From Conidiobolus incongruus B7586 (Eukaryota > Entomophthoromycota > Entomophthoromycetes > Entomophthorales > Conidiobolaceae), in NCBI GenBank assembly GCA_000697335.1, contig JNEM01016504.1:1-11081 (forward strand): DNA of 11,081 nt. The letters are read 5' to 3'. The position numbers and the translations under genes were made by a program. Position 1 is the first letter of the stretch. Each line of letters starts with the position of its first letter. Shown one piece after another: positions 1-8,791 of this stretch. The notes below the pieces were generated by a model. It saw only the letters and a list, made by a program, of their open reading frames with translations, made no database searches and was not told the DNA's origin.

Positions 1-926
1 AAATTATTTAAAAAAAATCAATAAAAAATATATAAATTTAAAAATAATAAATAAATTTCAATTATATTAATTATATAGCTAAAACTTTTTTAATCTTTTA
101 ATATTAAATCTTAATTCAATAATAATTCATAAATTTGAAAAATAAGTTATCATTATTAACTATTATAGTATATAATAAAATATTATCAATAATCTCAATA
201 AATATACTAAATTAGTTTTTAATTTACTTTAAATTTTAAAGATTAATATTAATATTTTAATTTATTATATATTATTATAATATTATCAATTAATATAATT
301 TATTAAATTTATCACTTTTATAAAACTTAATTGATTTTATTATTAAAGTTTAAAAAAATATTTATTATACTATTAATCATTCCTTATTATTTAGTAATTT
401 AATAATGAAAATCTATATTGAATATTATTTGAATAAATTAAAATAAAATACAATAAAAAATATATTAATATTATAATAAATTATATTATTAATATATTGA
501 AATAATAGAATATAGTTTAATATAAGAATAAATATTTATTAGCTAATATTAAATAATATTATATGTTTTAAATTAGTTTTGAAATAAAATATCAATAAAG
601 ATATCATGGAAAAAATTAAATATTATGATATAGTTAAAATAAGTCTAATAATAGAATAATAGTCTAAAAATGATGATATTATATTATTTAATGACTCTAA
701 TAGTATCTTTTTAATCTCAAATAATTAAGTTTATAGCACCATATTTATATTATAAATTACATATAACAAAGCTTTCCTTCATTTGTATATTATAAATATA
801 ATAAACTGAATAATACTAATCAATTGAATATATAATAAGTATAATAGTCGAAATTAAATGTTCAAATAGATCATTACAATATTTCAAAAATTAAGGATAT
901 AGCTAAATCATTTGGATAATTATAAA

Positions 927-935
927 TTATCAGAT
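927..935 (-). promoter_or_regulatory. Isolated GATA-site match (ATCTGATAA on the minus strand)
   Basis: TTATCAGAT on the plus strand, 4.3 kb before the gene and 2 kb from any other match. A single site like this is expected by chance in DNA of this composition, so a function is doubtful. Confidence 0.2.
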
Positions 936-2487
936 TATGATTCAAGTACTCACTTAAGCATGAAATGGATTAAATTCAGAGTATTTAAAAGATATAATGG
1001 ATAAAAATAGATTTCATTGATGGTGATAATGTATTAGATTGATTTTGAGATTAATTGGGAATATAAAATTTCATAACTGAAAGAGAGTTCTTTTTTGGTT
1101 GAATTATTGAAAAATCTGCTATAAAAGCATATTTACTGAGAAGGTTTATTTGAGAGCAATGCAAATTGATTTTTGTAAATAATTCTGGGATAATGAAAAA
1201 TCAAAAATTAAAATATATATATATTTGAATTTATTAATTAATCACCAAATTAAGAATTCTACTTTTCTGAAATATATTCAACCTAATTATTTTTTTAAAT
1301 GATTTTTATTTTAAATTTTGAAATTTTATATTAATCCGCCCGAATATTACGATATTATACCTAATTCGTTTCCGTTAATTAACCTAAACGTATATTATAA
1401 CAATATCAATTTTTCAAAGTAATTGATGTAATATATACCATAATTCTTGTAGGTTTTATTATAGAAATATGGCAAATTGTTGAAGCGAATGATTAATTTA
1501 GTAGTAATAATATATACCTATTAATTTTAATTTTTATCCATAAAACGATTCTTAGGAAGTTCCTGATATTTAAAGGTAATAATAACACTATAACCTTATT
1601 TGCTAATTTTGCTTAGAATAATAAACATCACTATTGCATTGAAAAAGATTGATATGAAATAATTTTTGTTGATATGATCAAAAAGTATAATGTCCAAAAG
1701 GGTTATTAATAATATTCAATATCATTATATAGAGTATAAATTCAATAATAATTATAATTAATTATAACCTACTATGAATATATTTAATACTTTACAATAT
1801 ATTGATAAAAACTGTTACAATATGGTGATATATTGAAAACCAATATTATCATACATTGAAATTTAGAATCAAAATGGAAAAAAGCTCAATTAATAAATTA
1901 TAAAATCTAGAATAGAATCTTAATATGATCATATCTAAACCAGTGAAATCATCTATTTCAACAAATCAGTATATCTACCTATAATCAAATATAAATCTCA
2001 GAATTTATTTAACCAAAAATATTTTTAAACAAAGATACCCATATAATAACAATTTAGCCTGAATATATGTCAACGAAACTAGCTCAAACATGAGTATAAT
2101 ATATCATTAATTCCTGTTAATGTTGAATTTAATTATTGCACGTTATCAAAGTGAATTGTATCAAATAATGGTCCGTTAATTTCCGCAAATGACAATTTGT
2201 AACGCTATGTATAATAAAGGACTATTGTGTAGTGAAAATTATTCAAAGAATGCAACATTAAATTATATTAATTTATTTGAGTAATATTGGTCCATATAAT
2301 ATGAGATATCTAATTATAATATCAGTGAAATTCTGAGATATCCAATAGAGATTACTTTTAATAAAATTTTACGTATTAGAGTGATTAAATTCAAAATATT
2401 GCTATCATGTGGTGGATTAATTATTTAATTGGTTAGGATAAAAACCAAAGTTGAAGAGAAAAGAAAATATTCTAGATTTATTTAATA

Positions 2488-2526
2488 ATCACTAACATAT
2501 GGATATATGTAGCATATATTAGTGAT
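2488..2526. repeat. Imperfect inverted repeat (13-bp arms, 13-base loop)
   Basis: ATCACTAACATAT at 2488-2500 pairs with ATATATTAGTGAT at 2514-2526, 12 of 13 positions matching, around the loop 2501-2513. The outer ATCACTAA is not simple AT repeat, which makes it more notable than most palindromes here. There is no adjacent gene for it to terminate, and a function is not evident. Confidence 0.4.
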
Positions 2527-2928
2527 GTATATTAAATGAATGCTTGGGTTCGTGTTTTAAATAACCCTGTTGAGATCGATCCCTTTCTATTCTGAAAATG
2601 ATCATTAACATGAACTTTAATTAATATTAAAGATTTCTAACGTACTCATTCATACCGAATAATTAAATGAAGTGGATAATTATATTATTTTACACATAGC
2701 ATAATTTATAAGACAAGTTAATAAGTAAACCATTTCTTTGAATTATGGTAATATTAATAAGCTTAACAATTAAACTATATTGATATTATTTTATAAATTC
2801 TAAATTTTATTTAATTGATAGGCTATTTAGTTAATGTTAGTTAAAGAGAAATATTACAAAACACCTATTTTTAAACCATCAAATATTAAACATCATATAC
2901 CAATTTACAAAAAAATTATTATTAAAAG

Positions 2929-2937
2929 TTATCTGAT
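2929..2937 (-). promoter_or_regulatory. Iron-GATA site (ATCAGATAA on the minus strand)
   Basis: TTATCTGAT on the plus strand, the upstream edge of the four-site cluster. The 11-base string TTATCTGATCT here recurs at 8009. Confidence 0.4.
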
Positions 2938-3039
2938 CTTGTACTACCAACAGAAATTCACAACCAATTAATCAATTTAACTTCAATTACAAAATTGGAT
3001 TGGTAAAAATAAATCGTGTTCTATTACTAAATCTAGGCT

Positions 3040-3048
3040 ATCTGATAA
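3040..3048 (+). promoter_or_regulatory. Iron-GATA site ATCTGATAA
   Basis: A full match to ATCWGATAA within the 2929-3133 cluster. It shares a 15-base identical string with the site at 3125, at a spacing of 85 bases. Confidence 0.4.
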
Positions 3049-3075
3049 AAATAATTTTAAAATTTTCAAAATTTA

Positions 3076-3084
3076 TTATCTGAT
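3076..3084 (-). promoter_or_regulatory. Iron-GATA site (ATCAGATAA on the minus strand)
   Basis: TTATCTGAT on the plus strand, a full one-strand match to the ATCWGATAA consensus, inside the 2929-3133 cluster. Confidence 0.4.
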
Positions 3085-3122
3085 GGAAAAAATAAACGGA
3101 TGAATTATTCCATTTTAGAATT

Positions 3123-3133
3123 TTATCTGATAA
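3123..3133. promoter_or_regulatory. Palindromic iron-GATA site TTATCTGATAA
   Basis: An 11-bp palindrome matching ATCWGATAA on both strands (W = T), the downstream member of four sites packed into 205 bases. The 15 bases ATCTGATAAAAATAA starting at 3125 recur exactly at 3040, so part of the cluster may have arisen by local duplication. It lies about 2.1 kb before the start codon, which is far for a fungal promoter element. Confidence 0.45.
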
Positions 3134-4291
3134 AAATAAAGATTTTGATTTGTTGAATTATTATTAAAATATATCTCTCATTTAATTATATTTATTACAT
3201 CTGTACATGAAATAATCATAATATCTCTTCCAAGTCATTGAATATTAAAATTATTCCTCAAGATGATTTCCATGCCTTGAATTTGGAAATATTAATATAA
3301 TTGATATCAAGGTTTAATGATTAGAATATATTTACTATTAAATAGCACTATTTACAAAAGATAATGCGAGAACACCAATTCAAATAAGTCTTATAAGGTC
3401 ATTAATATTCAATTTTTGCAAGAAATTAGGTATGAATAAAAATAGTAATTTTAAAATCTATAAAAATAATTTATTAAACATATTTATGAGATTATAGTTT
3501 TAAATAAATATTTTGATTCTAAAATATAATATTTCTCAATTTGAATATTTTTTTGGTTTTTTAATTTTAGCTTATGTTTTTGTATTAATTATGTTTTTAG
3601 AGCTATTGACAATATTGGTAGAATTGAAAGCCCTGGATAAATTGTAAATTGATAAATCATTACTAAAGATAATAGTGAACTCTTCCCATGTTATATTTAT
3701 AAAAAGATATTAGCTCTTAATGTATCAAGTTAATTCTCATCACCAACGCATTAATATAATATTGTTTACTTTACATTGTCAACTATTCCGATTGCTTTTT
3801 ATGGATTTTATGTATTGTATGAAAATTCTGAGTTTTATATTGTACTTAATTAATAAAACATTTCCTCCGAGATCGTTTTCCATTTGATTATATTAAAATG
3901 CTAAGTGAATTAATGAATGTATCTACTGGATAAATTATTATTGGATGTTTTACACCAGTTTTTGTAAATTCATATTTTATATTGATGGATAAGGAATGAG
4001 CCAATCGGTTCAATTTATTTGACATTTTAAGATGAATTAAGGTATAATTATCATCTTTACAGACTTCCTAGAATAATAAATAACTATTTATAATGCAACA
4101 ATAATATTAAATAACTTTTGAATTTGTGGAAATTATATATATTAATCATTATCAGTAATTTTATACTTTTTCTGTCACTGAAAATTTTCTGAATAATTAT
4201 TATTAAAATTTCAGCTACATTTTCACAAGAAATATTACGCATTGGGTTTGATGCAATTTGTGAAACACATTGAAATTATTTAATTTAGTAT
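3134..4291. other. AT-rich gene-free DNA between the two GATA-site groups
   Basis: No gene is visible. A patch at about 3770-3990 is somewhat richer in G and C and has short open stretches on the plus strand with amino-acid-like composition, but none is long enough or recognisable enough to call a gene or a relic. Confidence 0.5.
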
Positions 4292-4302
4292 TTATCAGAT
4301 AA
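4292..4302. promoter_or_regulatory. Palindromic iron-GATA site TTATCAGATAA
   Basis: A second perfect 11-bp palindrome, identical in sequence to the one at 4491 and about 200 bases further upstream. It matches ATCWGATAA on both strands. A near-match palindrome follows 14 bases downstream at 4316-4326, so this may be a paired site. Confidence 0.55.
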
Positions 4303-4315
4303 TTAATTTAAATTA

Positions 4316-4326
4316 GTATCTGATAC
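4316..4326. promoter_or_regulatory. Near-match GATA palindrome GTATCTGATAC
   Basis: A perfect 11-bp palindrome that keeps the ATCTGAT core but lacks the final A of ATCWGATAA on each side. It is centred 24 bases from the full site at 4292-4302, a little over two helical turns. It could be a weaker companion site or chance. Confidence 0.3.
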
Positions 4327-4490
4327 AAGAGAGAAGTAAAAATAGATAACCTGACTGGTTGAAAACCTGATGTAGGTAGCGAATAGAATATTTAAAATAA
4401 GGGAATAACTTGAAATCAACGGGGTATTATAAAGTCAAAGAAATACCAATATTTGATCTGTATAAGGATTATGTAAATAGATTAATGTTT

Positions 4491-4501
4491 TTATCAGATA
4501 A
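4491..4501. promoter_or_regulatory. Palindromic iron-GATA site TTATCAGATAA
   Basis: A perfect 11-bp palindrome matching ATCWGATAA on both strands, 743 bases before the start codon. ATCWGATAA is the consensus of the fungal iron-responsive GATA repressors (SreA in Aspergillus, related to Urbs1 and Fep1), which shut off siderophore genes when iron is plentiful. It is the closest full site to the gene and so the best candidate operator. Binding is inferred from the motif and the gene's function. Confidence 0.6.
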
Positions 4502-4984
4502 TTGGGATATTACAAACTTTCTTATTTGGCTAAATATTTAATCTGATTTTTCTTTTTTAGTTCCTTATTCTTCTACATATTAAATCATTGGTATTAAGTA
4601 GCATTGTTTCTCAGTTTATAGTTAAACATTTACAATAGTTTTGTATCAATTATTGTTGAACAATTTAGCAAATTCGCCAAATTATTGAATTATATTAATT
4701 TCAAATATCTATTAGTTTAAACTTGTTTAAAATAAAATGCAATTGTATATTAGAAATAAACGAACTAATATTAATCCAGATCGGATCAAGTAATCTCAAG
4801 TTGCATAGGTAAAGATTATATTGGAAATAATTGGATTGGTAATATTAACTAAGAATAATGTAATCGAAATCTTAATGCTAGATGTATTAGATAATTGTTT
4901 TGTCATAATCACTTAATATTTTAGTATGATTTGTCAAATCTTCCTGATTTAGAAGGTTTATTTAATAATAACATGTAATAAATT
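4502..4984. other. Upstream intergenic DNA, no recognised element
   Basis: This AT-rich stretch lies between the nearest GATA palindrome and the purine tract. It contains only a partial GATA-like string near 4541 (AATCTGATTT) that fails the consensus. Nothing else can be supported. Confidence 0.5.
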
Positions 4985-5011
4985 GAGGGGGAAAGGGAGA
5001 ATGAGAGAGAA
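4985..5011 (+). promoter_or_regulatory. Purine (G/A) tract with a run of five G, upstream promoter region
   Basis: An almost pure G/A run (a single T at 5002) with GGGGG at 4987-4991 and GAGAGAGAA at 5003-5011, about 235-260 bases before the start codon. It is conspicuous against surroundings where G is scarce. It includes AGGGG, the core of the fungal stress-response element, and GAGA repeats that often mark nucleosome-poor promoters. Any role is inference. Confidence 0.3.
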
Positions 5012-5073
5012 TGGATTATAGCAACATAATTTAATTGATTCAAATAAGTTCATTTTATATAATTCAAATTAAG

Positions 5074-5083
5074 TATATAAAGG
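5074..5083 (+). promoter_or_regulatory. TATA-like box (TATATAAAGG)
   Basis: TATATAAAGG lies about 160 bases before the start codon, with its G-containing 3' edge distinguishing it from plain AT repeats. TATA-like strings are frequent by chance in DNA this AT-rich, so the call rests mainly on its position at the upstream edge of the ATG-free leader. Confidence 0.35.
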
Positions 5084-5243
5084 TGATTTTTGATCACTAT
5101 TTTCTTAGAAAGCACTTAAATCTAATATTTTGTTTTTATCATTGCTTCTTATTTACTGGACGTTTATTTATTTCAAATACTAAATTATTTACACTGTATT
5201 TTCACTATTCAGTTGATTTCTATTGCTGTTTTATTAATTCATT
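5084..5243 (+). promoter_or_regulatory. Probable 5' leader and core promoter region of the siderophore gene
   Basis: This T/C-rich stretch of about 160 bases between a TATA-like box and the start codon contains no ATG in any frame, although ATGs occur just upstream of it near 5001-5013. That suits a scanning-type eukaryotic leader and supports 5244 as the true start. The transcription start itself cannot be seen. A long reading frame that overlaps this region and the first codons of the gene has no ATG start and no coding character. Confidence 0.45.
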
Positions 5244-7583
5244 ATGGTTGTTCAATTTAAAGAGATTCAAGATTTACTTTGTGTAGGCTTTGGTCCCGCT
5301 GGTCTCAGTATTGCCATCGCTCTTTCCGAGAAAGATCCATCCCTCAAGATTGGGGGACGTACCAAGTTAAAGGTGAAATTCATCGAAAAACAACCCAAGT
5401 TTTATTGGCATGATGGCATGCTGGTTCCTGGAACTAGAATGCAAATCGGCTTTATTAAAGATTTAGTTACCCTCCGTAATCCCACTAGCGAATACTCATT
5501 CCTTAACTATCTTCATCGTCACAACCGTTTAATTGATTTTGCTAACTTGGGTACTTCAGTGCCTTACAGAGCTGAATATCACCATTATATGTCCTGGGTA
5601 GCTGATCAGTTTTCTCACCTTTGCTCCTACAACGAGCAAGTGACTAACATTGAGCCCATTATTGATGCTGATGGTATCAAAATCGTGAAGATTATCAGTC
5701 ACTTGTCCGATGGAACTGTAGTCGAACGCTGGGCCAGAAATATTGTCGTTGCTATTGGTGGTCAAGCTCACATCCCATCTTTCCCTGGCTTAGAAAATCA
5801 GCTTTTGGAAAATATACCTATAATTCACTCATCTCAATACTTGAATCACATTGATCGACTTGTTCCCAGCCCCAGTGAAACTACCAAGATTGCCGTTGTC
5901 GGATCCGGTCAGAGTGCTGCTGAGTTATTTATTGATCTTTTAGCTCGCTATCCTAAAGCTCAAGTCAGTATGATCTGCAGAGATACCGCTCTCCGTCCTG
6001 CTGATGAAACTCCTTTCGTCAACCAGATCTTCAATCCCGAATCCACTTCCAAGTTCTACAAGTTAACTCCCAAACAAAAACAAGAATATCTTCAGAAGGA
6101 AATGGGTACCAACTACTCTGTTGTCAACGAAGATTTGATTGAAACAATCTATCATTTGATGTATCAGCAATCTCTCCCCGGAGCTGAAGTTAGAGCTAGC
6201 ATTCACTTTGGCCACAGTGTGCAAGATATCTCTTACTCCAATAATAAGATGAATTTGAAATTATCTCCGGTTTTCGAGCCTGAATCCTCTATCAATGCTC
6301 AATTTGATGCTGTTATCATGGCTACTGGCTATGTTCGTAAGTTCCACAAGCAACTCCTATCTAACATTACTCCCTATTTTGTCCATAGTGAAGTTGATAA
6401 CTTTGGAATCAATCGTGATTACAGTATTCCCACTAAGTCCGAATTCAAGGTTGGTGTTTACCTCCAAGGCTGTAACGAACCCACTCACGGTCTTAGTGAC
6501 ACTCTCCTTTCTGTCTTGTCTGTTAGAGGACCTGAAGTGGTTGACTCATTGGCCCATAATGACAAAGCTATTAATCAAGCTATTGAATTAAGTATTCCTC
6601 AACACACTGATGGTCCTTATATCAATCCTGTTGATCTCGCCAAAGGATATCGCTGGGAGCATTTCGATCCTACTGAAGCTGTTGGTGGATATCTTAAATA
6701 TACACCAGCCTTCGAAGGTGAATTACCCGATGTCAATGCCCCAGGAATTCCTGAGCGCCCTTCACCCCCATCCCCAGGACAATTAATTTATTCTCGCTAT
6801 ATCCCCGAGCTTGATGAAACTCTTACTATGAAGGTGTTCGATATTAATCAAGATCTTGAAGATTTCCACCAATGGATGAATTCTGACAGAGTTAACGAAT
6901 TCTGGAACGAGCGTGGTTCTATGGAATACCACAAAGCCTATATCTTAAACTTGTTCGATGATCCCCACACCTTCCCTGTCATTGCCATGTTTGATGGTGA
7001 GCCTTTTGCTTATTTTGAATTCTACTGGGCTAAAGAGAACCTTATTGGTGGCTACTATAATGCTGAAAACTACGATCGTGGTTCCCATATGTTAATTGGT
7101 AATGAAAAATTCCGTGGTAAAGAAAGAATCATGGCTTGGATGCCTTCTATGTGCCACTATCTCATGCTGGATCACCCCTTGACTAAGAATGTTATGGCCG
7201 AACCTCACGCTAGAAACGAAAAAATCCACAGATGCTTCTTTAAGAATTTCTACAACAAGATCGACTTGATCCAACTTCCTCATAAGCCTGCTGTTCTTGT
7301 TCAAATGCAAAGAGACACCTTATTCACTCATCCTTCTCTCAAGTCCCTTACAGATCCTCTCAAGAAGAAACCTCTTGGACAACCTATTGGCTCATCTTCT
7401 AGTTATTCTATTCCCTCAGATCACTACATGTCTTCCTCTACAACAACTAATTCTTCGGATACTAATGAACCCAGCTCACCTATTGATAATCAAAATGTCA
7501 AATTACATTCTGAAGATTGTGAAACCTTTGAAAAATTACCACTTCCAATTAGCGATCAAAGTTTAATCTCACCTAACCACTAA
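5244..7583 (+). CDS. Fused SidA-like L-ornithine N5-monooxygenase and IucB/SidF-type N5-hydroxyornithine acyltransferase (hydroxamate siderophore biosynthesis)
   Basis: Predicted to hydroxylate the side-chain nitrogen of L-ornithine with FAD, NADPH and O2, then acylate it to a hydroxamate. Monooxygenase, residues about 8-470: FAD motif GFGPAG at 15-20; the SidA signature from W55 through MQIGFIKDL to NYL90; NADPH motif VVGSGQSAAE at 218-227; FVNQIFNP at 258-265; NYSVV at 290-294; ATGY at 360-363; and NEPTHGLSDTLLS at 411-423. K72, N260, N290 and S423 appear to match the substrate-site K107, N293, N323 and S469 of Aspergillus SidA. A proline-rich linker covers about 493-512. Acyltransferase, about 518-700: HQWMN (542-546), YWA (594-596), DRGSHMLIG (611-619), FRG (623-625) and AEPHARN (652-658), as in the IucB/SidF/SidL GNAT family. 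Residues 701-779 are a Ser/Thr-rich, probably disordered tail with no peroxisomal SKL-type end. The start has A at -3 and G at +4. No introns are seen. SidA is usually about 500 residues, so the extra length is the second domain. The acyl donor is unknown; substrate lysine rather than ornithine is less likely. Confidence 0.93.
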   Translation: MVVQFKEIQDLLCVGFGPAGLSIAIALSEKDPSLKIGGRTKLKVKFIEKQPKFYWHDGMLVPGTRMQIGFIKDLVTLRNPTSEYSFLNYLHRHNRLIDFANLGTSVPYRAEYHHYMSWVADQFSHLCSYNEQVTNIEPIIDADGIKIVKIISHLSDGTVVERWARNIVVAIGGQAHIPSFPGLENQLLENIPIIHSSQYLNHIDRLVPSPSETTKIAVVGSGQSAAELFIDLLARYPKAQVSMICRDTALRPADETPFVNQIFNPESTSKFYKLTPKQKQEYLQKEMGTNYSVVNEDLIETIYHLMYQQSLPGAEVRASIHFGHSVQDISYSNNKMNLKLSPVFEPESSINAQFDAVIMATGYVRKFHKQLLSNITPYFVHSEVDNFGINRDYSIPTKSEFKVGVYLQGCNEPTHGLSDTLLSVLSVRGPEVVDSLAHNDKAINQAIELSIPQHTDGPYINPVDLAKGYRWEHFDPTEAVGGYLKYTPAFEGELPDVNAPGIPERPSPPSPGQLIYSRYIPELDETLTMKVFDINQDLEDFHQWMNSDRVNEFWNERGSMEYHKAYILNLFDDPHTFPVIAMFDGEPFAYFEFYWAKENLIGGYYNAENYDRGSHMLIGNEKFRGKERIMAWMPSMCHYLMLDHPLTKNVMAEPHARNEKIHRCFFKNFYNKIDLIQLPHKPAVLVQMQRDTLFTHPSLKSLTDPLKKKPLGQPIGSSSSYSIPSDHYMSSSTTTNSSDTNEPSSPIDNQNVKLHSEDCETFEKLPLPISDQSLISPNH

Positions 7584-7641
7584 TTATTATTAAAATATCC
7601 AATCAATTTACTGTGTAAAAAGCATTATCTAAAATATTAAT

Positions 7642-7647
7642 AATAAA
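7642..7647 (+). terminator. Possible polyadenylation signal AATAAA
   Basis: AATAAA begins 59 bases after the stop codon and is followed by a T-rich stretch from about 7653, a usual arrangement for fungal 3' ends. AATAAA is common by chance in this sequence, so the call depends on its being near the stop and ahead of the T-rich run. Confidence 0.3.
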
Positions 7648-8008
7648 TATCGTCCTTTTCTTATTTTATCATATTTTTATTGCTTCGATCCTTCCATATA
7701 TGGATGAATTTTTATTGGTCATATATACTAAAAAATTACAAATTGTCATAATTTTGATATATAATTTTAAACTATTATTGGAAAAATTTGATCCATTTTT
7801 TCTTCTCCCCTACTGTATTACTGAATGAGTTAAAATGGAAAATGATTTGATTTTTTATTATATGTGGAATGAAATATATATATTGATTACTAAAAATAAT
7901 TACTAATAAACAACATTATGATTCACATGTAATTAATAATCTAATATAGGTCTAGATTAATTAAACTTTCCATTTTAATAACAACTATTTATTAGAATGA
8001 TATTTAAT

Positions 8009-8017
8009 TTATCTGAT
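8009..8017 (-). promoter_or_regulatory. GATA-site match downstream of the gene (ATCAGATAA on the minus strand)
   Basis: TTATCTGAT about 430 bases after the stop codon. It cannot belong to this gene's ordinary upstream promoter. It may be chance, or may serve a neighbour beyond the window. Confidence 0.3.
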
Positions 8018-8791
8018 CTATTAAATATCAATTTCAATTGTAATATTGATTGATTTTAATATTGTATAAAATATAGGTTTAAAATAAATTCGCTATCAAC
8101 ACTCATAATAACTCAACTATTAATAATTGGCAAAACCATTCATATATATTGTCTCAAATTTATAACAAAAGGTATGAAAAAGAGAAAATTTTAAAAATAT
8201 TAACTTATATATAATCTATTTATATTAAATGAAAACTTGATTTCCATCAAAATTGATTAGTAAGGAGATTTTTTTATAATAACGTGATTTAACGATTTAT
8301 ATCATTTCTTTAAATCATTTGATTTTGTTAAATGATAAAAGATGTTCTTGATGAACAATTTTTTCTAGGTTTTATTTTGGCCAACATATAAGCAATAAAT
8401 CAAATAATCAAAAAGTGATTACAATATCAATAATATCAGGAATATCACTAAGATCAATAATATATAAGTATTTCTACCCAAATATTGTTATCAAAGATTG
8501 ATATTATCTAATCAATATATTAATTAAATATATTAATAAGACTTAAATCAAATATCTGACGTATACACTCAATTAATACAGGATAAAATAAATTAAATAA
8601 TCAATATAAAATATTATCTTATTAAGCAATATTAACTCAAAAATTGTAAAGTTACTTCCTCTTTATATTATCCTCAAATTCACCCAAAGATGGTCTATTT
8701 CTCTGTTTATTTTTTTAAAATCTAAATAATATATACATGATTAATATTCAAATATAGTTAAAATGAAGCGCCACTTATAAATTATATCATT

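Larger units (their letters stand above)
1..2900. other. AT-rich gene-free DNA, upstream part
   Basis: No reading frame of meaningful length is present on either strand. The first 850 bases are close to pure A/T with scattered G and C. Patches at about 900-1190, 2140-2220 and 2540-2600 are less extreme and hold short stop-free stretches, which may be remnants of older sequence, but I cannot assign them to any family. No tRNA-like or rRNA-like structure was recognised. Confidence 0.6.

Noticed and set aside
241-300. Runs of alternating AT and TAAT strings suggesting hairpins or an origin-like element
   Set aside because: Such strings occur throughout the flanks and are expected from base composition alone.
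1-850. Possible organelle (mitochondrial) origin of the extreme AT-rich DNA
   Set aside because: The same sequence carries a nuclear-type siderophore gene with standard code use, and no mitochondrial gene, tRNA or rRNA was recognised.
2541-2600. GC-richer patch with GATCGATCCC considered as a possible tRNA end
   Set aside because: No T-arm consensus, no matching acceptor stem and no cloverleaf could be built around it.
4889-4899. AGATAA and other plain GATA strings across the flanks
   Set aside because: They lack the ATC[A/T] extension, and the short core is very common by chance in this composition.
5035-5286. An 83-codon open frame overlapping the leader and first codons of the main gene
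   Set aside because: It has no ATG start, is dominated by F, Y, I and L as expected from random AT-rich sequence, and overlaps a convincing gene in another frame.
5556-7566. Several other open frames of 71-98 codons inside the main gene, on both strands
   Set aside because: They lie in other frames of a long, clearly conserved coding region and show no domain or codon bias of their own.
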